NCBI RefSeq assembly: GCF_963664965.1
Contig: NZ_OY761823.1
Location: 568,001 to 632,000 of the forward strand
Source: an uncultured Pseudodesulfovibrio sp.
GTDB lineage: Bacteria; Desulfobacterota; Desulfovibrionia; Desulfovibrionales; Desulfovibrionaceae
Length of the DNA stretch: 64,000 nucleotides
Reading direction: 5' to 3'
The position numbers and the translations under genes are program-made. Shown here piece by piece: positions 42,425 to 51,751 of this stretch. The notes under the pieces were generated by a model. The model saw only the letters and a program-made list of their open reading frames with translations, made no database searches and was not told the DNA's origin. Positions within the stretch are counted from its first letter, which is position 1. The number at the start of each line of letters is the position of its first letter.

Positions 42425-43276
42425 ATGAAAAAATCAACACTCGGTTTTATTATACTGATTATCGTAGGCGCATTTGCGCTGACCCAGACCGCCTTCACCG
42501 TCGACGAGACGGAAACGGCCATTGTCATTCAGCTCGGCCGTCCGGTGGGCGACAAGGCGCTCGGCCCCGGTTTGCACTTCAAGCTGCCGCTTGTCCAGAA
42601 TGTCGTCTTCTTTGATGCGCGCACGCTGGATTTCGACGCCAAGCCCGAAGAGATCACCACCACGGACAAGAAGTACATGAACGTGGACTCCTATACTAAG
42701 TGGCGCATTGTCGACCCGCTGACCTTTTACACCAAGGTCCGCACCATTCAGGGCGCGCAGGCCCGTCTGGACGATATCGTCCGGTCGCAGTTGCGTGTTG
42801 CTCTTGGTCGATACACCCTCATCGAGGTCGTGTCCCACAAGCGTCAGGAGATCATGACCGCGGTCACCAAGCGTTCCAAGGAATTGCTCGAGCCCTACGG
42901 CATCGACATCCTCGATGTACGCATCAAGCGGACCGACCTGCCTGCGGAAAACGCCCGCGCCATCTTCGGCCGCATGAAGGCCGAACGTGAGCGTCAGGCC
43001 AAGCAGTACCGCTCCGAAGGCCGCGAGGCCTCTGCCAAGATCAAGGCCACTGCGGACAAGGAACGCACCATCATTCTCGCCGATGCGGACAAGCAGTCCG
43101 AAATCGTCCGAGGTGAAGGTGATGCACAGGCTACCAAAATCTACGCCGAAGCCCTGGGCCAGTCCCCGGACTTCTATGCGTTCACACGCAGCCTCGAAGC
43201 ATACCGCAAGGGCTTCAGCAAGAATTCCCGATTCATCATGACTCCCAAGAGCCGCTTCTTGCAGCACATGCAGTAA
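42425..43276 (+). CDS. hflC: Membrane protease regulator HflC
   Basis: The 283-residue SPFH protein partners HflK. It has a single N-terminal membrane helix (LGFIILIIVGAFALTQTAF) and a conserved core with EEITTTDKKYMNVDSYTKW and PYGIDILDVRIKRTDLP. The C-terminus includes AEALGQSPDFYAFTRSLEAY. A GGCAGGCA stretch lies before the ATG. A terminator follows at 43301. Gene order hflK-hflC is standard. Confidence 0.96.
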   Translation: MKKSTLGFIILIIVGAFALTQTAFTVDETETAIVIQLGRPVGDKALGPGLHFKLPLVQNVVFFDARTLDFDAKPEEITTTDKKYMNVDSYTKWRIVDPLTFYTKVRTIQGAQARLDDIVRSQLRVALGRYTLIEVVSHKRQEIMTAVTKRSKELLEPYGIDILDVRIKRTDLPAENARAIFGRMKAERERQAKQYRSEGREASAKIKATADKERTIILADADKQSEIVRGEGDAQATKIYAEALGQSPDFYAFTRSLEAYRKGFSKNSRFIMTPKSRFLQHMQ

Positions 43277-43300
43277 GCCGTCTCGACACGGAAAAACAGA

Positions 43301-43330
43301 AAGGGCCGCCCATTTCGGGTGGCCCTTTTT
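43301..43330 (+). terminator. Rho-independent terminator after hflC
   Basis: A GC-rich stem (AAGGGCCGCCC with GGGTGGCCCTT, one G-T pair) with an ATTTC loop is followed by TTTTT. It ends the hflKC transcript. Confidence 0.92.
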
Positions 43331-43380
43331 CGTGTCAAATCAGAGAGTGAAGCCGCCTTCGGCGGGGTGTCGGGTGGGTT

Positions 43381-43455
43381 TGCCTCCGGCGGCTCAAGAA
43401 CCCTTCGTGAAGGGTTCTTGAGAATCTCCTAAGCTTTTTGGCGCGCCTTCGGCGG
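43381..43455. repeat. Intergenic hairpin repeat, copy D, and the gap 43277-43655
   Basis: Copy D has TGCCTCCGGCGGC, hairpin arms CTCAAGAACCCTTC and GAAGGGTTCTTGAG, AATCTCC, TTTTTGGCGCGCCTTCGGC, the same orientation as copy A. The rest of the gap between hflC and rnhA (43277-43655) has several more GC-rich inverted repeats (for example TCAAGGCCTTCGGCCTTGA at 43525-43543), but I see no gene in it. It acts as a dense zone of potential terminators between convergent units. Confidence 0.75.
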
Positions 43456-43655
43456 AAGTTTTTGTTTAAAGTCGGTGCGAATTTTTTATTAAATACTTTG
43501 CGCCGATAGGCGCAGACGGGATTCTCAAGGCCTTCGGCCTTGAGCGAGTCCAGAGCAGCGCTTTGGTCTCTCCGAAGGAGGCCACGCGGCAGCAGCCCGC
43601 GCAGCGGTCCCCCCGAAGGGGCCGCCGGAGGCATGCGCCGGTAGAACGTCCTCAG

Positions 43656-44138
43656 CTACTCTTCGACGTCGTCGAGCAGATCACTGCCGGACGCGGCGGT
43701 GCGGGCGAGGATGTCGCAGCGCTCGTTGAACTGGTGTCCGCTGTGTCCCTTGACCCAGTGGAAATTGACGGTGTGCTTTTCGATGAGCGGGACGAGCTGC
43801 CGCCAGAGGTCCTGATTCTTGACCGGCTTTTTGGCGGCGGTTTTCCAGCCGTTCTTGAGCCAGTTCTTGAGCCAGTTTTTCGTGATGGCCTGCTGCACGT
43901 ATTTGGAATCGGTCCAGAGTGTGACTTCGCAGGGGCGGGTCAATGCTTCGAGCGCCACGATCACCGCGAGCAGTTCCATGCGGTTGTTGGTGGTATTCTT
44001 GTATCCCTGTGAAAATTCCTTGTAGTTCTTGGCATCCTTGCCTTTGTATTCGCCGTAGACGAGAACGGCTCCGTAGCCGCCCGGTCCGGGGTTTCCGAGG
44101 CATGATCCGTCGGTGTAGATAGTGACGAGTTCGCTCAC
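43656..44138 (-). CDS. rnhA: Ribonuclease HI
   Basis: The 160-residue RNase H type 1 has the catalytic set visible: Asp in [16 protein letters not shown], Glu in [12 protein letters not shown], Asp in WTDSKYV, and the C-terminal Asp in [10 protein letters not shown] basic handle ([18 protein letters not shown]) gives substrate affinity, as in the E. coli enzyme. It removes RNA from RNA-DNA hybrids. The start overlaps the stop of the upstream gene (44135-44138). Confidence 0.95.
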   Translation of the reverse strand: MSELVTIYTDGSCLGNPGPGGYGAVLVYGEYKGKDAKNYKEFSQGYKNTTNNRMELLAVIVALEALTRPCEVTLWTDSKYVQQAITKNWLKNWLKNGWKTAAKKPVKNQDLWRQLVPLIEKHTVNFHWVKGHSGHQFNERCDILARTAASGSDLLDDVEE

Positions 44139-44647
44139 TGTGAGGGGTCTCCCTGTTGGATTTCGGTCAGTTTTTCAAAAATGGCCGCAAGCACGATCTG
44201 TATCTCCTGCGGCCAGTCGCCGATCTGGAAAGAGGGCAGCAGGTATTCGAACTTGAGAGCGCGGATAAAGTCGTCGCCGAGAGCCTGACGCATCATGCCG
44301 GGAAAGCGGAGTTCCACTTCGCCGATGGATGGAGCCAGCCCGATGTACATGGTCTTGGAATCAAGTTCCGGCACCACGAAATCGCCGCCGTAGATGTGTA
44401 TCTTGCAGGACAGGCCGAATTCGCTTTTGAGGGCGCGGGTAAAGGATATGATGAATTTTTTCTGTTCGTTGTCGAGAGTGTGGGTCTCGTCGTAAACCGA
44501 GCCTTCACGGTTGAGTTTCTCGATCACGCGCTCATTGTTTGCCATGAACGCCCACGCCACGGCCGCGAAGACGAGCACAAGCGCAATGGAGCGGATGATT
44601 TTTTCCTTCGGCGTATCACCGTGCACTCTGGGGACATTGATTCTCAT
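44135..44647 (-). CDS. Membrane-anchored protein of unknown function
   Basis: From the ATG at 44647 (AAGG upstream at 8 nt) the protein has 170 residues. It starts with a basic N-terminus ([16 protein letters not shown]), one transmembrane helix ([20 protein letters not shown]), and a domain of about 120 residues beginning [21 protein letters not shown] that is remotely like TPM-type domains (weak). No family was assigned. It overlaps rnhA by 4 bp, so the two are translated together. The upstream DNA to 44777 shows no gene. Confidence 0.5.
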   Translation of the reverse strand: MRINVPRVHGDTPKEKIIRSIALVLVFAAVAWAFMANNERVIEKLNREGSVYDETHTLDNEQKKFIISFTRALKSEFGLSCKIHIYGGDFVVPELDSKTMYIGLAPSIGEVELRFPGMMRQALGDDFIRALKFEYLLPSFQIGDWPQEIQIVLAAIFEKLTEIQQGDPSQ

Positions 44648-44777
44648 GGATGCATCCTTTTCCCTTGCCGTATCAAACCACGATACAACGACTTTCCCTT
44701 CACTAACGCGAGGCGTGGAGACATGCAAGGTGAGTGTGTGGGATGTTTTTTTTGAAATAAAGAAAAAGCAAAAGACA

Positions 44778-45448
44778 AAAGGCAATAAAGGCAGAGAGCC
44801 GTCGCTGCCGCTCCTCCAAGTTTTAAGAGCCCTCCCGGCGGGGTTCTTTCTTTTTCCAAAGCAGAAAAGAAAGAACGAAAGAAACTGCTTTTTTTCTTAG
44901 CTTCACCGCCTAGTATCTTCGTAGCCAAGAATCTGATCAAACCGGGCCGCTCCCGAATCCAGTCGCCGGGGACGGCTCCGGATTCGAAGAGCCGCGGCTT
45001 CCGTTTTGTCAGCTTCTAGGCTCCGAAGCTAAGGGCTATTGCCGGTCTTCGTGTGGAACAAACATGAAAGGCAAGCAGGGAAGCATAAGGGCGTGCTTTC
45101 GTTGCCGCACTTGCCTTTCGCTCCCTTAACAACCGAAGTACCCCGACTAGCCAATTAAACCTCACAAGTCTTAGAAGCTGACTGATCGGGGAAGGCGGCT
45201 TTAGTAGCGGGATATGTATGAATCGACATAATCCCGTACCCGCCGGAATGGCAGGGCCTACGCTTTTCATGGAGTGGAGCCGCCCCGATCAGATCAGCTT
45301 CTCGGCGGTGAGGACTTGGCGGGTAAATCAAGGTAAAGCCGGGTTTCTTTGGTTCTTTCTTGAGCCGGCTCAGTCAAGAAAGAACCGCCGTCCGCGTAGG
45401 ACACGGAAGGAGCGTGAGCGACTGGATTTCTGCCTTTCGTCTTTTGCC
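44778..45448. repeat. Long non-coding repeat, copy 1 (about 670 bp)
   Basis: This is nearly the same as 51065-51637 over most of its length, with a roughly 85-bp extra segment at about 44930-45015. The ends are imperfect inverted repeats: AAAGGCAGAGAGCCGTCGCT at the left and the complement of CAGTCGCT...TGCCTTT at the right. Both sides have a hairpin built on GGTTCTTTCTT with AAGAAAGAACC (about 44840-44880 and 45348-45388). No protein of note is encoded. The properties are those of a non-autonomous mobile (MITE-like) element or a repeated structured RNA; which is not clear. Confidence 0.75.
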
Positions 45449-45476
45449 GTTCTAATCAAGGCACCCAAGGAAAACT

Positions 45477-47132
45477 CTACAATTCCCGCTTACACGCCAG
45501 CGGCATGCGCCAGCCGGTGCCAAAAGAACGTGGGGTGAGCTTGATGCCGGGGGCGGCCTGACGCCGCTTGAATTCGGCGAACCGGACAAGGCCGAGGATT
45601 TTCTCCACGGTTTCCGGTTCAAATCCTGCGTCGATGATCTGCCGTGCGGACTGGTGCTGCTCGATATGCAGGGCGAGAATGGCGTCGAGGATATCGTAGG
45701 GCGGCAGGGAATCCTGATCCTTCTGGTCCGGCCTGAGTTCGGCGGACGGCGGCTTGGTTATGATCGCCTCGGGAATGTGCGGCCCGACGTGCTCGTTGTA
45801 CCAGCGGGCGAGCGCGAAGACCGCGGTCTTGTCCACGTCCGAGATGACGCCGAATCCGCCGGCCATGTCGCCGTATATGGTGCAGTACCCTACCGCGAGT
45901 TCGCTCTTGTTGCCCGTGGTGAGCAGCAGGGAGCGGTGCTTGTTGGACAGGGCCATGAGCAGATTCCCGCGAATGCGCGACTGGATGTTTTCCTCGGTGG
46001 TGTCGGGCGCGAGACCTTCAAAGGGCGCGGCAAGAGTGGCCGTGAACCGCTCCATGATCGGCTCGATGGGCAGGGTGAGCGTTTCGATGCCGAGATTTTT
46101 TGCAAGGGCCAATGAATCATCAATGCTGCCCTGACTGGAGTAGGGCGAAGGCATGAGCACGCAGAGCACGTTTTCAGGCCCGAAGGCCTCGGCGGCGACC
46201 ACGGCGGTCACTGCGGAATCGATGCCCCCGGACAAACCGACGAGCGCCTTGGTGAAACCGCTCTTGTGTCCATAGTCGCGGGTGCCCATCACAAGGGCGC
46301 GCCATGTCTCGGACTCGCGGGAAAAATCGTCTTCCGTGACGGACGGCTCCGTGGCCTCGGTGTCTACGACGAGAACATTTTCGATGAAACCGGGAGCGCG
46401 TGCGATAAGGGTTCCGTCCTTGGAAAAAGCGCAGGAGCGACCATCAAAGACGAGATCGTCGTTTCCGCCCACCTGATTGGCATACACCAGCGGCATGCCG
46501 TACTTGCTTGCCACGGTGCCGAGCATGTCCTCGCGCAGCTCCTGCTTGCCGAGGAAAAGTGGTGAGGCGGACAGGTTCACGATGATGTCCGGGGAATAGG
46601 CGGACGCCTCTTCGAGCGGATCACGCGAATAGGTGCGGGAATCCCAGTAGTCCTTGTCGTTCCACGCATCCTCGCAGATGGTCACGGCAATGGTCGAGCC
46701 GTTCAGTTCAAGAATGTTGCCCTTGAGGTTGCCTGTGGGCGCGGGTTCGAAATAGCGGGCTTCGTCGAATACGTCATAGGTGGGCAGCAGTGTTTTCCTG
46801 AAGGTGCGGCGGATTTCCCCTTCCTGACAGAAGAGGGCGCAGTTGAACACCGGCTTGCCCTGTCCGGTGGTGTTTTTTCCCACGCAGCCGAGCAGCAGGG
46901 GAGGAGCGTCCGCAAGATCGCGGGCCAGCGCTTCCGCTTCGTCGCGGGCCGTGTCCACAAACCCGCCGTACAGCAGCAGGTCGCGGGGCGGATAGCCGGT
47001 CAGCGCGAGTTCCGACGTGACGCAGAGTTCCGCGCCGAGTTCTGCGGCCCGGATGACGGCATCCCGAATTTTCGTACGGTTGCCGGAAAGGTCCCCTACC
47101 ACGGGATTGATCTGGATAAGCCCTATTTTCAT
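45477..47132 (-). CDS. nadE: Glutamine-dependent NAD+ synthetase
   Basis: The 551-residue bifunctional enzyme (start MKIGLIQINP at 47132, with AGGA 4 nt before) has an N-terminal nitrilase-type glutaminase with Glu in SELALTGYPPRDL, Lys in KTLLPTYDVFDEARYFEPA, and Cys in ICEDAWND. The C-terminal NAD synthetase has SGGIDSAVTAVVA as the ATP-PPi loop. It converts NaAD, ATP and glutamine-derived ammonia to NAD. It lies immediately next to the end of repeat copy 1 and precedes (in the same direction) nothing else. Confidence 0.95.
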   Translation of the reverse strand: MKIGLIQINPVVGDLSGNRTKIRDAVIRAAELGAELCVTSELALTGYPPRDLLLYGGFVDTARDEAEALARDLADAPPLLLGCVGKNTTGQGKPVFNCALFCQEGEIRRTFRKTLLPTYDVFDEARYFEPAPTGNLKGNILELNGSTIAVTICEDAWNDKDYWDSRTYSRDPLEEASAYSPDIIVNLSASPLFLGKQELREDMLGTVASKYGMPLVYANQVGGNDDLVFDGRSCAFSKDGTLIARAPGFIENVLVVDTEATEPSVTEDDFSRESETWRALVMGTRDYGHKSGFTKALVGLSGGIDSAVTAVVAAEAFGPENVLCVLMPSPYSSQGSIDDSLALAKNLGIETLTLPIEPIMERFTATLAAPFEGLAPDTTEENIQSRIRGNLLMALSNKHRSLLLTTGNKSELAVGYCTIYGDMAGGFGVISDVDKTAVFALARWYNEHVGPHIPEAIITKPPSAELRPDQKDQDSLPPYDILDAILALHIEQHQSARQIIDAGFEPETVEKILGLVRFAEFKRRQAAPGIKLTPRSFGTGWRMPLACKREL

Positions 47133-47177
47133 GGGTTCCTGATACGCCAAAGCGGAATGCGGGGCAACCCGCGGCTG

Positions 47178-47801
47178 TCAGCTCCGGGCGTCAGGGAAGA
47201 CGTGTTGCGTGATGGCGGGCCATGGTCCGGCAAAGCTCCAGCCCGTGCATTCGCCGGGTGTATTCGTGATGAGAATGCGCTCAATGGCCGGATCGAGAAC
47301 CGGATGCGTGAGCACTTCCGGCAGATCGTCAATGAAAATGTCGCATCCCAGCGCGTTGATGCGCCGCGCCTTGGCCTCACGTTCGGACTCGAAAAAGACT
47401 TCGCCCGGAGAAAAACCGAATCCGCCGGAACAGACCGGCAGGAAGAACCCCTGGCTTTCCATCCATCCGAGCGCGGCCTGACGCAGGTCCGTGCCTCCCG
47501 GATCGATTGCCGCATACCGGCTCTTGTGGCTGACGATCACCAGCTCCACGCCTTTGTCGCGGCAGAGCCGGAGGAAATCCGCGGCCCCCTCCATGAATCG
47601 GCCACGCCCGATTTCCGGGCCGTAGACTGCGGCTTGCAGCTTCTGCCACTCGATGTCGCTGAAATGCTCCCAGACATGGGCGCGCACAGCTCCTTTGTCC
47701 TCGGCTATGGTTGCCGGGACAAAGTCCCACTCCACAGCCAGTTCCCGAAAGATATGGCCGTACTCGATAAGTGTGTTGTCAAAATCCAGACCGATACGCA
47801 T
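47178..47801 (-). CDS. HAD-superfamily hydrolase/phosphatase
   Basis: The 207-residue protein has HAD motif I GLDFDNTLI (nucleophile Asp6 and Asp8), motif II VIVSHKS, and motif IV DIFIDDLPEV. It may hydrolyse a phosphate ester or act as a sugar-phosphate phosphatase in envelope-sugar metabolism; the substrate is not known. It lies 45 bp upstream of nadE in the same direction, and is divergent from the kinase at 47970. Confidence 0.8.
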   Translation of the reverse strand: MRIGLDFDNTLIEYGHIFRELAVEWDFVPATIAEDKGAVRAHVWEHFSDIEWQKLQAAVYGPEIGRGRFMEGAADFLRLCRDKGVELVIVSHKSRYAAIDPGGTDLRQAALGWMESQGFFLPVCSGGFGFSPGEVFFESEREAKARRINALGCDIFIDDLPEVLTHPVLDPAIERILITNTPGECTGWSFAGPWPAITQHVFPDARS

Positions 47802-47969
47802 GCCTTGTCCTGCCTCAGATTGAAGGCTGGCGTCAATGGGAAAGCGCCGTGACCGATACCGAGTGCGGCCCGCCTGTCCTTCCGAGGCGTCTCTGGACCT
47901 GAGGCCATGGAATTGTTACCTTTGCGGTTGGCGTAATGGGGCGCCGTGTTGCAAATGCAGGAGCAGTGA

Positions 47970-49019
47970 ATGAAGAAAGCCGCTTATGTGGACGTCGATT
48001 TTTTCGGCATGCCGAACGGAACCAAGGCGACACCGCTGGGCGGCGGGCGCAACAGTCAGGTGTTCCTGCTTGAACCGCCGGGGCGTGAACCGCTCGTGTT
48101 CAAGCGGTATTTCGTGGACCCGCGGGACAAGCGGGACCGGCAGGGGACCGAGGCTCGCGCACTTCGTTTTCTGGAACAGGCGGGAGTGAAGGAATCGCCC
48201 CTGCTACTCACGCTCGACACGGACCGGCAGGCGTCCATGCTTTCCCTCGTGGAAGGGGAAAAAGTCACCGAACCGGATGCGGCTGCAATGGATATGGCGG
48301 GCGCGTTCATGGTTCGTCTCATCGAGCTTTCCGCTACGGCGGCAGCGGATGAGGCCGGGTTCAATCCCGCATCCGAAGCATTCTTTTCGGCATCCGAAGT
48401 GGTGGACAATATCGAGATGCGGCTGGCACGGCTCGACGGTGTGAGCGACGACTGCCCTTTGTGCCGGGAATTAATGGCCTTTCTGAACAACGACCTGCGG
48501 CCTGCCTTTGCGGGATATGTGGAATCCTGTGAGGAACAGTTGAAAGCGGCGGGCATGGGTATGGACCGGGAAATCCCGGAAGAATGGCGTATCCTCAGCC
48601 CGTCGGATTTCGGTCTGCATAACGCCCTTCGCCGACCCGACGGCGGATTGTCGTTTTTCGATTACGAATATTTCGGATGGGACGACCCGTCCAAGATGCT
48701 GGCGGACTTCTGTCTGCATCCAGCCATGACTTTGGCGGAACCGATGCAGGCGCGGTTTGTATCGACGGTGCTGCCCGCGCTGGAGAAGAACGGCTACCGC
48801 CATGAACGGGCCGTTGCCATGTTCCCGCTGTTCGGCATCAAGTGGTGCTGTATCCTGCTCAATGAATTCGTTCCCCGTGAGGCGGCGAGGCGGAGTTTTG
48901 CCAAGGCCGAGGAAACCGAAGGACAGCGGCGGGTGCTTGAACGACAGTTGAACAAGGCGCGGACCATGCTGAACGGGCTGAAGGAGCGGGCCGGAACGTT
49001 TGCCCGCCTCATGTCATGA
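47970..49019 (+). CDS. Aminoglycoside phosphotransferase (APH)-fold kinase
   Basis: The 349-residue protein has an APH/choline-kinase type fold: GGRNSQVFLL nucleotide loop, VFKRYF (Lys), catalytic-loop LSPSDFGLHNALR, and FFDYEYFGWDDP (metal Asp). Such enzymes phosphorylate small hydroxyl compounds or sugars. Context with HAD, galE and mutase suggests a sugar or lipid head-group, not antibiotic resistance, but this is inferred. It is 28 bp upstream of galE on the plus strand. Confidence 0.75.
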   Translation: MKKAAYVDVDFFGMPNGTKATPLGGGRNSQVFLLEPPGREPLVFKRYFVDPRDKRDRQGTEARALRFLEQAGVKESPLLLTLDTDRQASMLSLVEGEKVTEPDAAAMDMAGAFMVRLIELSATAAADEAGFNPASEAFFSASEVVDNIEMRLARLDGVSDDCPLCRELMAFLNNDLRPAFAGYVESCEEQLKAAGMGMDREIPEEWRILSPSDFGLHNALRRPDGGLSFFDYEYFGWDDPSKMLADFCLHPAMTLAEPMQARFVSTVLPALEKNGYRHERAVAMFPLFGIKWCCILLNEFVPREAARRSFAKAEETEGQRRVLERQLNKARTMLNGLKERAGTFARLMS

Positions 49020-49047
49020 CACACAATCCTTTCAACGAGTACATACA

Positions 49048-50022
49048 ATGAGCAAGAATATTCTCGTGACCGGTGGTGCCGGATACATCGGAAGCCACAC
49101 CTGCAAGGCGCTGGCAGCACGCGGGTTCACACCCGTCACCTATGACAGCATGGTCTACGGCCATGAATGGGCTGTGAAATGGGGACCGCTTGTCAGGGGC
49201 GATATCGCGGACCGGGTCGCACTCGACGCGGTATTCGAGGAATACAACCCCGCCGGAGTCATTCACTTTGCCGCCTTCATCGCTGTGGGTGAATCCGTGC
49301 AGGATCCGGCTAAGTACTACCGCAACAATTCGGTCGGCACCCTGACCCTGCTCGAGGCCATGCGCGACCATGGCGTGAAGCCCATCGTGTTTTCTTCCAC
49401 CGCTGCCATGTACGGCATGCCGCAGGCCGTGCCCATCGTGGAAAGCCATCCCCAGTGGCCCATCAATCCGTACGGGTGGAGCAAATTCATGGTGGAGCGC
49501 ATGCTTGAAGATTTCGGACGGGCCTACGGCACCCGTCATTGCGCCCTGCGCTATTTCAATGCCGCCGGGGCCGACCCGGACGGCGAAATCGGTGAGGCGC
49601 ACGACCCGGAAACGCATCTCATTCCGCTGGTGCTTCAGGCCGCCCGCAACCCGGAAAAGCCCATCACGGTTTTCGGTACGGATTACGACACGCCGGACGG
49701 CACCTGCATCCGCGACTACATCCACGTCAACGATCTGGCCGATGCCCATATCCGGGCGCTCGATTATCTCGCGGACAACAGCTCCGCAGCCATCAACCTC
49801 GGCACCGGCACCGGCAACTCGGTGCAGGAGATTATAGAGGCGTCCCGCTCGGTGACCGGCGTGGACATCCAGCCGCAGTTCGGTCCGCGCCGCGAAGGCG
49901 ATCCGTCCCGTCTGGTGGCCGATCGCACGCTGGCAAAGCAGAAGCTGGGTTGGGAACCGCAGTTCACCGACATCACCGAGACCATCGGGCACGCCTGGAA
50001 CTGGATGCAGAGTCAGGCATAA
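49048..50022 (+). CDS. galE: UDP-glucose 4-epimerase
   Basis: The 324-residue short-chain dehydrogenase/reductase (start MSKNILVTGG at 49048; longer frames add unsupported residues) has an NAD-binding GGAGYIG, catalytic YxxxK in PYGWSKFMVERML, and SSTAAMYG. It has an extended-SDR family length. It interconverts UDP-glucose and UDP-galactose for exopolysaccharide or LPS. It lies just after the APH-fold kinase and 5 bp before the radical SAM gene, so the three are likely in an operon. Confidence 0.93.
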   Translation: MSKNILVTGGAGYIGSHTCKALAARGFTPVTYDSMVYGHEWAVKWGPLVRGDIADRVALDAVFEEYNPAGVIHFAAFIAVGESVQDPAKYYRNNSVGTLTLLEAMRDHGVKPIVFSSTAAMYGMPQAVPIVESHPQWPINPYGWSKFMVERMLEDFGRAYGTRHCALRYFNAAGADPDGEIGEAHDPETHLIPLVLQAARNPEKPITVFGTDYDTPDGTCIRDYIHVNDLADAHIRALDYLADNSSAAINLGTGTGNSVQEIIEASRSVTGVDIQPQFGPRREGDPSRLVADRTLAKQKLGWEPQFTDITETIGHAWNWMQSQA

Positions 50023-50027
50023 ACGCC

Positions 50028-51065
50028 ATGCCGGAACGCCTCGTCTTTACCCACCTAGAACCCGCGCCGCATCCCACCCGCGTCTGGCCGGTATTCCTGC
50101 CTTTCGCCGGCTGTCCCTACCGCTGCGTATTTTGCGCGCAGGACAAGCAGACCGGACAGGACGGCGCGGAACTCGAAAAGATTCTCCACGCGCTGGAACA
50201 CGACCTCGACGAGGCACTGGCGAACGGTAAGGGACCGTATGAACTCGCCTTTTATGGAGGCACGTTCACGGCCCTGCCCGAACCGTGGCCCCAGATGTTT
50301 CTCGGTCTGGCCATGCGCTACCGGGAACGCGGTCTTGTCACGCATGTACGCTGTTCCACCCGGCCCGACTGCGTGGACGACTTTTCCCTGTCCATGCTTC
50401 GGGCGCAGGGACTGGACATGGTGGAACTCGGCATCCAGTCGTTTGACGACGACGCCCTGAAAACATCCGGACGCGGATATGACGGCGACACGGCACGGCA
50501 GGCCTGCGACATGGTCAAACGAGCCGGACTCGGGCTGGGCGTGCAATTGCTCCCCGGACTGCCCGGTGACCGGCCCGGGATTTTTGCCAAAGACGTGCAA
50601 GTCGCTGCGGACATGGAACCCGAGACGGCGCGGCTCTACCCGTGCCTTGTCATCAAGGGCACGCCGCTCGCCCGGTTGTGGGAACGCGGTGAATACGAAC
50701 CATGGTCTGTTGAACAGGCGCGGGAAGAACTGGCAGCGGCACTTCCGGTGCTGTGGGAAAAAAACGTGCGCGTCATCCGGCTCGGCCTCGCCCCGGAAGG
50801 CACGCTTCAGGAAAACATCCTGGCCGGACCGTGGCATCCGGCACTCGGGCAATCCGCGCGCGGGCTGGCACTGTTCAACATGGTGCTGGAACAGGCTGAA
50901 ACCCTTGGAGCGGCTTCGATCCGAATTGACGTGCCGCGCCGCTATCAGGGTGAATTTTTCGGGCACGGCAATGAGCTGTACAAACCGTATATGGCAATCG
51001 GGCTGGACAAAATACATGTTCGTTACGTGGACGGCGGGGAGTTTGTGCTGACGGCGATGGCATGA
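50028..51065 (+). CDS. Radical SAM protein (Elp3/YhcC-like)
   Basis: The 345-residue protein (start MPERLVFTHLEP at 50028) has the radical SAM cluster motif CPYRCVFC (C-x3-C-x2-C), followed by FYGGTFTALP and a GIQSFDDDALKTSGRGYD segment typical of the Elp3/YhcC-type family. The C-terminal part includes APEGTLQENILAGPWHPALGQ. The reaction is not established; tRNA modification or a metabolic role is possible. It ends at 51065, abutting repeat copy 2. Confidence 0.8.
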   Translation: MPERLVFTHLEPAPHPTRVWPVFLPFAGCPYRCVFCAQDKQTGQDGAELEKILHALEHDLDEALANGKGPYELAFYGGTFTALPEPWPQMFLGLAMRYRERGLVTHVRCSTRPDCVDDFSLSMLRAQGLDMVELGIQSFDDDALKTSGRGYDGDTARQACDMVKRAGLGLGVQLLPGLPGDRPGIFAKDVQVAADMEPETARLYPCLVIKGTPLARLWERGEYEPWSVEQAREELAAALPVLWEKNVRVIRLGLAPEGTLQENILAGPWHPALGQSARGLALFNMVLEQAETLGAASIRIDVPRRYQGEFFGHGNELYKPYMAIGLDKIHVRYVDGGEFVLTAMA

Positions 51066-51637
51066 AAGGCAATAAAGGCAGAGAGCCGTCGCTGCCGCTC
51101 CTCCAAGCTGTAAGAGCCCTCCCGGCGGGGTTCTTTCTTTTTCCAAAGCAGAAAAGAAAGAACGAAAGAAACTGCTTTTGTTCTTAACTTCACCGCCTGG
51201 TATCTTCGGAGCCTAGAAGCTAAGGGCTAAGCTAGGTCTTCGTGTGGAACAAACATGAAAGGCAAGCAGGGAAACAATAGGTGGATTTTCGTTGCCGCAC
51301 TTGCCTTTCGCTCCCTTAACTATCGAAGTACCCCGGCTAGCCAATTAAACCTCACAAGCCTTAGAAGCTGACTGAGAGGGGAAGGCGGCTTTGGTGACGG
51401 GATATGTATGAATCAACATAGTCCCGTACTGACCGGAATGGCAGGTACTGCGCTTTTCCTGCTGTGGAGCCGCCCCGATCAGATCAGATTCTTGGCGGTG
51501 AGGACTTGGCGGGTAAATCAAGGTAAAGCCGGGTTTCTTTGGTCCTTTCTTGAGCCGGCTCAGTCAAGAAAGGACCGCCGTCCGCGTAGGACATGGAAGG
51601 AGCGTCAGCGACTGGATTTTTGCCTTTTTGCCTTTCC
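51065..51637. repeat. Long non-coding repeat, copy 2 (about 570 bp)
   Basis: This copy matches 44778-45448 nearly base for base over most of its length, lacking the middle segment of copy 1. The ends have the same imperfect inverted repeats and GTTCTTTCTT hairpins. It starts at the stop of the radical SAM gene. The rest of the gap to 51751 is a low-complexity C/T-rich stretch (about 51640-51715), probably promoter DNA of the heptosyltransferase-like gene. The two copies are in the same orientation and bracket nadE-galE. Confidence 0.75.
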
Positions 51638-51751
51638 TCTTTTGTCTTTTCTCTCATTAAAATCCCCCCATCCCCCTCCCTCCTTGACACGCCTTGCCTC
51701 GACTTTTTAGGATACGCTCGGCTCAATAATGACTTTTACAGAGAAACCAAG

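Noticed and set aside
45016..45270. Short open frames inside the long repeats (also 51408-51710)
   Set aside because: The frames are not conserved between the two repeat copies at the protein level and lack ribosome-binding sites, so the repeats are treated as non-coding.
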